From NCBI RefSeq assembly GCF_038562415.1, contig NZ_JBCFBA010000003.1:152717-216716 (forward strand): DNA of 64,000 nucleotides, written 5' to 3'. Positions 9,456 through 20,248 of the stretch are shown here, piece after piece. The DNA comes from Solidesulfovibrio sp. (GTDB lineage Bacteria > Desulfobacterota > Desulfovibrionia > Desulfovibrionales > Desulfovibrionaceae). The notes under the pieces are model-generated. The model saw nothing but the letters and a program-made list of their open reading frames with translations, had not been told where the DNA came from and did not search any database. Made by a program: the position numbers and the translations under genes. Each line of letters starts with the position of its first letter. The first letter of the stretch is position 1.

Positions 9456-9685
9456 TCCGCCGGCAAAATTTTCTGGTCGCGGCATGTAACCGTTTCATCG
9501 CTTCGACGTCGACGCGAAGCGAAGACGCATATTTTGGCATACGGCGGAATGGCGTCGGCAATGCCGTGGAGCTTCCTTGCAATAGACCGTGAAGTGCCCG
9601 GAAAATGCAGGGGAGACGCGAAGCGGTGCCGCAAGGATACAGTCCAGATCGATCGATAGAGAAAATATTGTTATGGAAACTACCC

Positions 9686-9712
9686 TAAGTATTCGGGCTT
9701 GCTGGCCGATAG
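9686..9712 (+). promoter_or_regulatory. Sigma28 (FliA)-type promoter
   Basis: TAAGTATT, 11-nt spacer, GCCGATAG; the flagellar consensus is TAAAGTTT-N11-GCCGATAA. The predicted start lies about 18 nt before ATG 9737, leaving just enough room for the ribosome-binding site. The rest of the gap 9456-9685 shows only a GCTTCG/CGAAGC repeat near 9500-9524. Confidence 0.6.
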
Positions 9713-9736
9713 GAGGCTAAACACCAGGAGATTGCC

Positions 9737-10507
9737 ATGACCGCCATAAACGGCCTTTCCCTGTACACCGGCACGGCCGCCTCGCAGACGGCCTACGGCC
9801 TCGCCGCCACCGGCAAGGCCGAGGCCGCCGGCACGTCGGGGACATCCACGTCCACGTCCTCGGGCGACACCGTGACCATTTCCGACGAGGCCAAGGCCCT
9901 GGCCTATGCGCTTTCCGCTTCCCAGGCCACGGCCAGCAACGCCAACGCCGCCGCCACCGCGGCCCTGTCCTCGGCCGCCACGACCGGGACCGGCACCGCC
10001 TCCGGCGAGACGTCCGCCAGCGCCTCGACCGCGGCTGCGTCCGGCGAGGACACGGCCGCCTCCACGACTTCCTCCGACAGCACGGCCTCCTCCGACAGCA
10101 CGGCCTCCTCCGACAGCGCGACCGCGTCCGACAGCGCGACCGCGTCCACGACCTCCGCCGACGCGGCGGCCTCGGCCACCACGGCCTCCGCCGGCGGGGC
10201 TTCGGCCAAGGGCATGTCCGCCGGCAGCGCCTCGGGCGCCTCGGACGAGGACGACGAGGACGACTCCGAGACCACCGCCGACCAGATCAAGGAGCAGATG
10301 CAGCAGGTCGAGCAGCAAATCGAGAAGCTCGAAAGCCAGAACCTGCCCGAAGAGGAAAAAAAGGCCCAGAAGATGCAGCTCGAATCCGAGCTGGCCGAAC
10401 TGCAAACCGAATACGCCCAGGCCCTGGAAGAAGAAAACACCTCGAGCTCCAGTGCGAGCGGCACCGGCGGCAACACCGCCTCCACCACGTTCGGCGCGGC
10501 AGGCTGA
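9737..10507 (+). CDS. Ser/Thr/Ala-rich FlxA-like protein, probably flagellar regulon
   Basis: The protein has 256 aa and no signal peptide. The N-terminus (MTAINGLSLYTGTAASQTAYGL) is followed by SGDTVTISDEAKALAYAL, a phrase common in small flagella-associated proteins. Residues about 60-165 are low-complexity Ser/Thr/Ala with DNA-level 18-bp repeats. An acidic patch DEDDEDD comes next, then a coiled coil at about 178-225 (DQIKEQMQQVEQQIEKLESQ). The coiled coil resembles FlxA-like domains, and E. coli flxA is itself FliA-dependent, which agrees with the sigma28-type promoter directly upstream. AGGAG precedes ATG 9737. Monocistronic. Exact function unknown. Confidence 0.7.
   Translation: MTAINGLSLYTGTAASQTAYGLAATGKAEAAGTSGTSTSTSSGDTVTISDEAKALAYALSASQATASNANAAATAALSSAATTGTGTASGETSASASTAAASGEDTAASTTSSDSTASSDSTASSDSATASDSATASTTSADAAASATTASAGGASAKGMSAGSASGASDEDDEDDSETTADQIKEQMQQVEQQIEKLESQNLPEEEKKAQKMQLESELAELQTEYAQALEEENTSSSSASGTGGNTASTTFGAAG
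10071..10142 (+). repeat. Four tandem 18-bp units inside the FlxA-like gene
   Basis: CCTCCGACAGCACGGCCT occurs twice, then two diverged units (CCTCCGACAGCGCGACCG and CGTCCGACAGCGCGACCG). They encode the repeated Ser-Asp-Ser stretch. Copy number could vary by slippage. Confidence 0.85.
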
Positions 10508-10586
10508 GCTTCTGTCCACCCGAAATCCACGGCGACCGTCGGGCCCGGTCGCCGTGGGCGGCGAATCTTCCCGTCGGGCCGGCCGA

Positions 10587-10603
10587 CGTGTCAAATTGAC
10601 ACG
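10587..10603. promoter_or_regulatory. Perfect palindrome CGTGTCAA-A-TTGACACG
   Basis: 8-bp arms around one base, immediately upstream of the promoter at 10609. Its right arm contains TTGACA and the site nearly abuts the -35 box, so a repressor bound here could block polymerase. No regulator gene is adjacent. Confidence 0.45.
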
Positions 10604-10608
10604 GGCGG

Positions 10609-10637
10609 TTGACAATGCCGCCCCCCCGGCATAAAGC
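10609..10637 (+). promoter_or_regulatory. Sigma70-type promoter of the Mg-transport leader
   Basis: TTGACA, 17-nt spacer, TAAAGC. It starts a leader of about 510 nt ahead of the transporter operon at 11156. Confidence 0.6.
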
Positions 10638-10668
10638 CGAACGACCGAGCAACCCTTTAGAGGAACCA

Positions 10669-10731
10669 ATGGACGATCCGTACAGTAGTTGTCGCAATAA
10701 CCAAGTGTTTTTGCCGATTCTTTTGCAATAG
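10669..10731 (+). CDS. Leader small ORF 1 (20 aa)
   Basis: ATG 10669 follows AGAGGAACC, a reasonable ribosome-binding site, about 30 nt after the promoter. It encodes MDDPYSSCRNNQVFLPILLQ and stops at TAG 10731. The product resembles nothing known to me. Placement as the first ORF of a long leader before an ion-transport operon suggests a regulatory leader peptide. Could be a chance ORF. Confidence 0.35.
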   Translation: MDDPYSSCRNNQVFLPILLQ

Positions 10732-10834
10732 CGCCCCTGCCGTCACGGTTCGCGCCGACGTCCCCCTCCGCCCCACGGAGCCGGGCCGCCTCCGCCAGCC
10801 CGCCGGTCAGGCGGCGGCATAAAGGAGGCGCCCG

Positions 10835-10999
10835 ATGAACACCCCCTTCATCCGGTCCCAGATCGTCGCCTCGCGACCCCGTTCCTGTTACCGCCTCCTT
10901 TCGGCGGTTTCCCTTTTTCCGTGCTTTCGCCGGCACTGCGCCGCGAGCGCGCCGGCCGCCCCGGAACCTCCCTCAGCAAGCCCCCTGCCCTCGTCGTAG
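10835..10999 (+). CDS. Leader small ORF 2 (54 aa) overlapping an attenuator hairpin
   Basis: ATG 10835 has a very strong AAAGGAGG upstream. The product starts MNTPFIRSQIVASRPRSCYR and is rich in Arg, Ser and, toward its end, Pro (APAAPEPPSASPLPSS). An intrinsic terminator lies inside the ORF at 10888-10918, so ribosome progress would decide whether the hairpin forms. Pro-rich leader peptides regulate magnesium transporter mRNAs in Salmonella (mgtL and related), and the operon that follows looks like a Mg2+ system. The link is inference from layout; the peptide has no homology I can name. Confidence 0.4.
   Translation: MNTPFIRSQIVASRPRSCYRLLSAVSLFPCFRRHCAASAPAAPEPPSASPLPSS
10888..10918 (+). 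terminator. Intrinsic terminator inside leader ORF 2 (candidate attenuator)
   Basis: ACCGCC pairs with GGCGGT around TCCTTTC, followed by TTCCCTTTTT. The stem is short and GC-rich. Lies 237 nt before the start of the transporter operon, so it would cause premature termination if active. Confidence 0.5.
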
Positions 11000-11155
11000 G
11001 GCCTCCCGGCGGCCGGCGCGCCGCCCGTTGCACGCGTTTTCCGATTGTTCCAAGCGTCGATGCGGCCTTTGGGCGCGGCATCGGCGCAAGCCGGCGGGAA
11101 CGCCCGGCCGGTCGCGTCGCGACCGCTGGCCGGGATTCCCGGGGAGGCCTTGGTC

Positions 11156-12415
11156 ATGAGCGAACTGTATGTCAGCGCCGTTTTGGGCCGGCCCGTCATC
11201 GATCCGTCCGGCGCGGCCCTGGGGCGGCTCGACGATCTGCGCCTGGAGCCGGGCGAGACCCTGCCCGTGGTGTCCGGGCTTTTCATCCGCGAGGGCGGCC
11301 AGCGGCGGTTCATCCCCTGGAAGGCCGTCAACCTCTTCACCCCGGTGGTGGTCTCGGCCGACCCGGGCGCCGCCGGCCCGTCCGGCGAGCCGGCCGGCGG
11401 CGCGCCGGACATCCGGCTGCGCCGCGACATCCTCGACCGCCAGATCGTGGACGTGGACGGGGCCAAGGTGGTGCGGGTCAACGACCTCAAGCTGGCCACC
11501 CGCGGGGCCAGCCTGCTGGTGGCCGCCGCCGACGTGGGCCTGCGCGGCATGTTCCGGCGGCTGGGGCAACTGCGCTTCTGGAACTGGCTGGCCGGGCTTT
11601 TCGGGGCCAGCCTGCCGTCCCGGGAGATCGACTGGCGCTTCGTGGCCCAGCTCGACCCCAACGCCGACCGGCTGACCCTGACCGTGGCCCGCGAGCGCCT
11701 CACCGACCTGCACCCGGCCGACATCGCCGACATCGTGGCCCAGCTGCCCCACAAGGAGGCCGGCACCGTGCTGGGCTCCCTGGACCCCGAGACCCTGGGC
11801 GAAACCATGGGCGAGCTCGACACCGAGCTCGGGGTCAAGGTCATAAGCAGCCTCGACAGCGAGCAGGCCTCCGACATCCTGGAGGAAATGGAGCCCCATG
11901 ACGCGGCCGACCTGCTGGGCGACATGCCCGAGGAAAAGGCCCGGGAGCTGCTGGGCCTCATGGACGCCGAGGACGCCGAGATGGTCCAGGAGCTCCTGGA
12001 GCACGAGGAGGACACGGCCGGGGGCCTGATGAACAACCTCTTCGCCGCCGTGCCGCCGGCCATGACCGCCGAGGAGGCCATCAACTACATCCGCCTGGTC
12101 GGGGCCGAGGTGGACAACGTCTACTACGTCTACGTCATCCGGGGCGACGAGACGCCCTTGGGCGTGGTCACCCTCAAGCGCCTGCTGCTGGCCCCGCCCA
12201 AGACGCCGGTGGCCGAGATCATGACCGTGGGGCTCAAGTCCGTGGCCGTGGACGCCACGCCCACCGAGGTCATGGACGTCATCAGCAAGTACAACCTGCT
12301 GGCCGTGCCGGTGCTGGACGAGGCCGGGCACATGGCCGGCATCGTGCCGGCCGACGACGTGCTGGAACTGTTTTTGCCCGAATCCTTCACCAGAAAACGT
12401 TTCGCCGCCCTGTAG
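11156..12415 (+). CDS. PRC-barrel / MgtE_N / CBS-pair protein, probable Mg2+ sensor subunit
   Basis: The 419-aa cytoplasmic protein has two PRC-barrel-like segments (about 5-65 and 88-145). An MgtE N-type superhelical region (about 185-285) carries LHPADIADIVAQLPHKEAGTVLGSLDPETLGE and VISSLDSEQASDILEEMEPHDAADLL. A CBS-domain pair occupies about 290-405 (EIMTVGLKSVAVDATPTEVMDVISKYNLLAVPVLDE). In MgtE channels the N and CBS domains bind cytosolic Mg2+ and close the pore. Here the pore domain is missing and an NRAMP-type transporter gene follows 27 nt downstream, so the two probably form a split sensor-transporter pair. GGGGAGG precedes ATG 11156. Confidence 0.85.
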   Translation: MSELYVSAVLGRPVIDPSGAALGRLDDLRLEPGETLPVVSGLFIREGGQRRFIPWKAVNLFTPVVVSADPGAAGPSGEPAGGAPDIRLRRDILDRQIVDVDGAKVVRVNDLKLATRGASLLVAAADVGLRGMFRRLGQLRFWNWLAGLFGASLPSREIDWRFVAQLDPNADRLTLTVARERLTDLHPADIADIVAQLPHKEAGTVLGSLDPETLGETMGELDTELGVKVISSLDSEQASDILEEMEPHDAADLLGDMPEEKARELLGLMDAEDAEMVQELLEHEEDTAGGLMNNLFAAVPPAMTAEEAINYIRLVGAEVDNVYYVYVIRGDETPLGVVTLKRLLLAPPKTPVAEIMTVGLKSVAVDATPTEVMDVISKYNLLAVPVLDEAGHMAGIVPADDVLELFLPESFTRKRFAAL

Positions 12416-12442
12416 GCCGGCATCCGCAGACGGGGACCGATC

Positions 12443-13738
12443 ATGACCGCAGCCGCGCTCGCCGCGCCCTTTAAAAAGCTCACGCGCAAAAACATCCTCC
12501 TGTTCCTGGCCCTGCTCGGCCCGGGCATCATCACCGCCAACGTGGACAACGACGCCGGCGGCATCACCACCTACTCCCTGGCCGGGGCCCGCTACGGCTA
12601 CTCGCTGTTGTGGATCCTGCTGCCCACCACCGTCTCCCTGGTGGTCATCCAGGAGATGTGCGCCCGCATGGGCGCGGTCACGGGCAAGGGGCTGTCCGAC
12701 CTGATCCGCGAATCCTTCGGCCTGCGCACCACGTTTTACATCATGGTGGCCCTTTTTCTGACCAACCTCGGCAACACCATCTCGGAATTCGCCGGCATCG
12801 CCGCCGGCATGGAGATTTTCGGCGTCTCCAAGTTCGTGTCCGTGCCCGTGGCCGCCGTGCTGGTCTGGCTGCTCATCGTCAAGGGCTCCTACCGCATCGT
12901 GGAACGGGTGTTCCTCGTCGCCTGCGTGATCTACCTGGCCTATCCCCTGGCGGCGCTTTTCGCCGACGTGCCCTGGCTGGAGGTGGCCAAGGCCTCGGTC
13001 ACGCCGACGTTTCGGGCCGACGGCGAATACGTGGCCATGATGATCGGCCTGGTCGGCACGACCATCGCCCCGTGGATGCAGTTCTACCAGCAGGCGGCCG
13101 TGGTGGAGAAGGGGATCACGGCCGACAAGTACGCCTTCACCCGGCTGGACGTGGTGGTGGGCTGTTTTCTGGCCGTGGCCGTGGCCCTGTTCATCGTGGT
13201 GGGCTGCGCCGCCTCGATTTTTGTCCACGGCGATTCCGTGGAGACGGCGGCCGACGCGGCCCGGGCCCTGGAGCCGCTGGTCGGGCAATACGCCTCGTGG
13301 CTGTTCGCGGTGGGGCTTATAAACGCCTCGCTGTTCGCGGCCGGGGTGCTGCCGCTGTCCACGGCCTACTACATCTGCGAGGCCATGGGCTGGGAGCTCG
13401 GCATCGACAAGGATTTCCGCAAGGCGCCGGAGTTCTTCTGGCTTTTCACCATCAGCGTGGCCGTGGGGGCGCTGACCATCCTGGCCCCGGGCATGCCGCT
13501 GCTGGCTGTCATGTACGTGTCCCAGGTGGTCAACGGCGTGGTGCTGCCCTTCGTGCTCATCCTCATGCTGCTTTTGGTCAACGACAGGCGGCTCATGGGC
13601 GGCTTCGTCAACGGCCCCGTGTTCAACACCGTGGCCTGGGCCACGGTTGCCGGGCTCATCGGGCTCACGGCGCTGATGACCCTGGACACGGTCTGGCCCG
13701 GGGCCATCGACCGGCTGGTGGGGGCGCTGGCCGGCTGA
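12443..13738 (+). CDS. NRAMP-family transporter of the Mg2+ (NRMT-like) type
   Basis: The 431-aa protein has about 11 transmembrane helices. TM1 reads GPGIITANVDNDAGGITTY followed by AGARYGYSLLW, where NRAMP Mn/Fe transporters have DPGN; here it is DAGG, keeping the Asp but losing the Asn. In TM6 the NRAMP MPH motif is replaced (GTTIAPWMQF), so the metal-selecting Met is Ala. Loss of these two ligands marks the NRAMP-related magnesium transporters (NRMT). The upstream MgtE-type sensor gene supports Mg2+ as substrate. Not named mntH for that reason. Converges on cheC. Confidence 0.85.
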   Translation: MTAAALAAPFKKLTRKNILLFLALLGPGIITANVDNDAGGITTYSLAGARYGYSLLWILLPTTVSLVVIQEMCARMGAVTGKGLSDLIRESFGLRTTFYIMVALFLTNLGNTISEFAGIAAGMEIFGVSKFVSVPVAAVLVWLLIVKGSYRIVERVFLVACVIYLAYPLAALFADVPWLEVAKASVTPTFRADGEYVAMMIGLVGTTIAPWMQFYQQAAVVEKGITADKYAFTRLDVVVGCFLAVAVALFIVVGCAASIFVHGDSVETAADAARALEPLVGQYASWLFAVGLINASLFAAGVLPLSTAYYICEAMGWELGIDKDFRKAPEFFWLFTISVAVGALTILAPGMPLLAVMYVSQVVNGVVLPFVLILMLLLVNDRRLMGGFVNGPVFNTVAWATVAGLIGLTALMTLDTVWPGAIDRLVGALAG

Positions 13739-13765
13739 TCCCGGGCTTGCCCGCCCGGCCGGGGG

Positions 13766-14365
13766 CTACGAGCCGGCCAGGGTGTCGATGGCCGTCAGCA
13801 GGGAGTCGAAGGAGGACAGGCTGAAGATGATGAGCACCTCGCCCTCGATGAGGTGGTCCTTCATGCTGAACTGGGTGCGGGCCACGAGGATCATGCCCGT
13901 GCCCTGGCCGATGATGCCGGAGATGTCGGCCTCGATGAAGTCCGGGGGCGTGTAGCGCAGGGGCTCGCGCAGGATGTTGGCGATGGAGCCCATGACGCCG
14001 TTGAGGACGATGTTGCCCACTTCCTGGAGGGTGCCCCGGCGCATGGCTTCGTCCCCCGGCAGCACGCCCTCCCGGCCGAGCACCACGGCCACGAGCTTGG
14101 AGGCGGATTCCGGCGGGAAAATGAGGGCGCTGACGCCGGCGAACTCCCCGGAAAAGCCGAGCTGGACCGCGGAAAAGATCGAATCGGGCCGCTCGGCGTA
14201 CAGCTGCGCCAGCTGGGACTGGGTCAGCACCCGCAAGACCGGCACCTGCAACTGGATGTGGGTGTTGACCATCTGGTTGAGCATGCCCGCGGCCCGGCCC
14301 ACGCCGATGTTGATGAGCTCCTGCAGGATGTCGAGCTGCAAGGGGGAAAGCGGCGTGGTCGTCAT
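13766..14365 (-). CDS. CheC-like response-regulator phosphatase
   Basis: This 199-aa protein has two CheC phosphatase helices. The first is LQELINIGVGRAAGMLNQM and the second LQEVGNIVLNGVMGSIANIL, each with the E-x2/3-N signature. CheC/CheX/FliY proteins dephosphorylate CheY-P in chemotaxis. The ATG at 14365 overlaps the stop of the upstream CheY-like gene (4 nt), so enzyme and likely substrate are made together. No CheD or CheA is nearby. The protein may instead serve the large hybrid kinase upstream. Confidence 0.85.
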   Translation of the reverse strand: MTTTPLSPLQLDILQELINIGVGRAAGMLNQMVNTHIQLQVPVLRVLTQSQLAQLYAERPDSIFSAVQLGFSGEFAGVSALIFPPESASKLVAVVLGREGVLPGDEAMRRGTLQEVGNIVLNGVMGSIANILREPLRYTPPDFIEADISGIIGQGTGMILVARTQFSMKDHLIEGEVLIIFSLSSFDSLLTAIDTLAGS

Positions 14366-14739
14366 GGCGTGCCGTCCGGCCTCTCCTGGCAAAACGGTTC
14401 CAGGGCCTCGCGCAGGGAGGGGCCGTCCACGGGCTTGTTGAGAAAGCCCCTGGCCCCCAGGGCCAGGCAGCGTCCCCTCGTGGTCTCCTGGATGTCGGCC
14501 GTGACCACCACCACGGCCAGCCCCGGCATGTCCCGCGACAGGATCTCCATGACCGCGAGCCCCCCCGGATCGGGCATGTTGAGGTCGAGCAGCAGGGCGT
14601 CGGGCCGGCATTCCCTGGCCAGGCGCAGGCATTCCTGGCCGTCCTTGGCCTCGATGACGGCGAACCCCGCCTCCCGGGCCACCTTGGCCGCCTGGAAGCG
14701 CTGGAACATGGAATCGTCGGCGATAAGCAGTGTGGGCAT
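14362..14739 (-). CDS. CheY-like single-domain response regulator
   Basis: The 125 aa form one receiver domain: acidic pair D8-D9 (IADDSMFQR), phospho-acceptor D52 in LLLDLNMPDPGG, conserved T80 (VVVVTADIQ) and K102 (GFLNKPVDG). There is no output domain, so it signals by protein contact. It sits between the 1186-aa hybrid kinase (73 nt upstream) and CheC (4-nt overlap), which points to a three-gene phosphorelay unit in which CheC would remove the phosphate. Confidence 0.93.
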   Translation of the reverse strand: MPTLLIADDSMFQRFQAAKVAREAGFAVIEAKDGQECLRLARECRPDALLLDLNMPDPGGLAVMEILSRDMPGLAVVVVTADIQETTRGRCLALGARGFLNKPVDGPSLREALEPFCQERPDGTP

Positions 14740-14812
14740 GGCTCTGGTCCTTGGCCGCTTGCGGGGCGGGTCGTGTTGCGTGTTGCCTCATCGCATCCGG
14801 CGCCCTTTGGCG

Positions 14813-18373
<3,561 letters not shown>

Positions 18374-18412
18374 GGCTTCGCGACCTGTCGATCACGTCCG
18401 GACACGAATTAA

Positions 18413-18433
18413 ACACGTAATACCATTACGTGT
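18413..18433. promoter_or_regulatory. Palindrome ACACGTAAT-ACC-ATTACGTGT
   Basis: Perfect 9-bp arms, 40 nt upstream of the HTH-kinase start and in the space shared with the divergent gene at 18571. Two weaker dyads follow: TGTTT-N7-AAACA (18441-18457) and TGTTA-N9-TAACA (18463-18481). Form and placement fit an operator for a Cro/C1-type dimer such as the adjacent kinase. Confidence 0.5.
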
Positions 18434-18570
18434 AAAGAAGTGTTTGCACCGGAAACAAGCCGTGTTAATTTTGATATAACATATTGATTCCAAAAGATAA
18501 CACAAAGGATGTCCTGGACTCGGGCGTGACCGTTCCTGTAGGCTGGGCCGAAAACCAAGGAGGTTTGCCC

Positions 18571-19425
18571 ATGCCCGTCCCGCGCACCCTGTTCCTGGCG
18601 GTCCTCTTGACCTGCCTCGCGTCTTCGGCCATGGCCGGTCCCACGGTGGAAGCATCCTACGGTAATGGCTCGAAATCCTTTTCCCTGGCCACGGGCAGCC
18701 CCGGCGAGTTGGGGCTGCTGGCCGTGCTCGGCCAGGCCTACTGCGCCGCGAGCGACTGCCGCCTGGACTGGGTCAAGGCCGGCTCGGGCCAGTCCCTGGA
18801 CATGCTCAAATCCGGCGAAGTGGACATGATCATGGTCCACGCCCCGGCGGCCGAGAAAAAGGCCGTGGCCGAGGGCTGGGCCGGCTGTCCGACGCTTCTG
18901 GGCTCCAACGAGTTCTTCCTCGTCGGCCCGCCGGCCGACCCGGCCGGCATCGCCAAGGCGGCCACGGCCGCCGACGCCTACCGGGCCATCGCCGCGGCCA
19001 AGGCCAGGTTTTTTTCGCGCGGCGACAATTCCGGCACCCACAAGAAGGAAATGGACACCTGGAAGGACGCCGGCGTCACGCCCGAGGGCGACTGGTACGT
19101 CGTGACCAAGGCCTTCATGACCGAAACGCTCAAGCGGGCCAACGACGAGGGCGGCTATTTCATGACCGACAGCAGCACCTGGGCCGCCGAACGCAACAAC
19201 GTCCCCCAGCTCAAGGTGCTCTTTTCCGGCGACAAGAAGCTCGTCAACACCTACCACGCCCTGTGCGCCCAAAAGAACGGCAAGCCCGTCTCGGACCTGG
19301 CCGCGGGCTTCATCGCCTTCGTGGCCTCGCCCGAGGGCCAGGGCCTCATCGCCGCCTTCGGCAAGGACAAGCACGGCGAAGCCCTCTACAACGACGCCGC
19401 CTACGCCAGGAAGTACGTGGACTGA
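18571..19425 (+). CDS. TupA-like tungstate-type periplasmic binding protein (orphan)
   Basis: The 284-aa protein has a signal peptide (MPVPRTLFLAVLLTCLASSAMA). Family hallmarks include LATGSPGELGLLAVL near the N-terminus, HAPAAEKKAVAEGW (TupA: HSPSAEKEFVAEGY) and FFSRGDNSGTHKKEMDTWK. TupA proteins deliver tungstate to an ABC importer; sulfate reducers need W or Mo for formate dehydrogenases. The usual TupB and TupC genes are absent here: the next genes are an unrelated exporter on the other strand. Two cysteines (CAASDC) are close together. AAGGAGG precedes ATG 18571. Ligand not certain. Confidence 0.8.
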   Translation: MPVPRTLFLAVLLTCLASSAMAGPTVEASYGNGSKSFSLATGSPGELGLLAVLGQAYCAASDCRLDWVKAGSGQSLDMLKSGEVDMIMVHAPAAEKKAVAEGWAGCPTLLGSNEFFLVGPPADPAGIAKAATAADAYRAIAAAKARFFSRGDNSGTHKKEMDTWKDAGVTPEGDWYVVTKAFMTETLKRANDEGGYFMTDSSTWAAERNNVPQLKVLFSGDKKLVNTYHALCAQKNGKPVSDLAAGFIAFVASPEGQGLIAAFGKDKHGEALYNDAAYARKYVD

Positions 19426-19459
19426 TCGGGGCGCGCCCCACCTGCGGGCAGGCGCCCCC

Positions 19460-20248
19460 CTACCGCACCAGCCGCCGCCGCATGCCGGCCAGGGCCAGGG
19501 GCAGGAAGGCCGCCAGGAAAAGCGCCAGCACGGCCGCGTGGCCCAGCGACCCGAGGCCGAGCCGGCCCAGGCAGGCGGCTCGGCACAACTCGGCCAGATG
19601 GTACAGCGGCATGGCGGCGGCAAACGGCGCCGCCCAGGCCGGCAGGGCGTCGATGGGGAAGAAGGTGCCGGAAAAAAGGAACATCGGCGTAATGAAAAGA
19701 AAGATCGGGATGTTGAACATGTCGATGGTCGGCGTCACGCTGGTGGTGGCCATGCCCATGGCCCCGAAGGCCAGGCCGCCGAAAAAGGCGATGGGCAGGA
19801 TGAGCAGGGCTTGGGGGCTCGGCGCGTAGCCGAGCAGCGCCACCACGGCCAGCATGAGCGTGGCGGCGATCAGCGACCGGGTGGCCCCCCAGACGATCTC
19901 GGCCACGATGATCTCCTCCAGGGTCAGCGGCGTGGCCAGCAAGGCGTCGTAGGTCTTCTGGTAGAACATGCGCACGAACGAGCTGTAGGTGGTCTCCATG
20001 TAGCCCTGCCACATGGCCGAGACCGCGATCAGCGCCGGGGCGAGGAACTGCGTGAACCCCATGGCCTGGCCGTGCCAGGTGACGTCGGCGACCAGCCCCG
20101 AAAAGCCCAGGCCGAAGGCCACCAGGTAAAACACCGGCTCCAGGATGGGCGGCAGGAAGTTGACGACCCAGATGCGGCGGTAGACCCGCAGGTTTCGCCG
20201 CCACACCGTCCAGAAAAGGCCCGTGAAACGCGCGTCGACGCCGTTCAT
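19460..20248 (-). CDS. ABC-2 type exporter permease (NodJ-like)
   Basis: This 262-aa membrane protein has about six helices and the ABC-2 pattern: VWRRNLRVYRRIWVVNFLPPILEPVFYLVAFGLGF at the start, MFYQKTYDALLATPLTLEEIIVAE in the middle, and FLFSGTFFPIDALPAWAAPFAAAMPLYH near the end. The FSGTFFP signature is typical. The ATG at 20248 overlaps the stop of the ATPase gene by 4 nt, so the two form a transporter made in step. Best resemblance is NodJ, exporters of lipo-oligosaccharides or similar. The substrate here is unknown. Confidence 0.88.
   Translation of the reverse strand: MNGVDARFTGLFWTVWRRNLRVYRRIWVVNFLPPILEPVFYLVAFGLGFSGLVADVTWHGQAMGFTQFLAPALIAVSAMWQGYMETTYSSFVRMFYQKTYDALLATPLTLEEIIVAEIVWGATRSLIAATLMLAVVALLGYAPSPQALLILPIAFFGGLAFGAMGMATTSVTPTIDMFNIPIFLFITPMFLFSGTFFPIDALPAWAAPFAAAMPLYHLAELCRAACLGRLGLGSLGHAAVLALFLAAFLPLALAGMRRRLVR

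Noticed and set aside
6900..9485. 861-codon antisense frame over the GGDEF-EAL gene
   Set aside because: Antisense shadow rich in Gly, Val, Asp and His; no ribosome-binding site and no motif. The plus-strand gene has intact catalytic motifs.
9550..9565. Second sigma54-like site (TGGCGTCGGCAATGCC) upstream of the FlxA-like gene
   Set aside because: Poor match at the -12 part and about 170 nt from the gene, while a much better sigma28 promoter lies close to the start codon.
10638..11155. M-box or yybP-ykoY riboswitch before the Mg transporter operon
   Set aside because: None of the conserved motifs of these riboswitches could be found; the leader instead shows small ORFs and a terminator.
12443..13738. 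Manganese/iron transporter MntH
   Set aside because: The DPGN and MPH ion-site motifs are altered (DAGG and APW), which argues for the magnesium branch.
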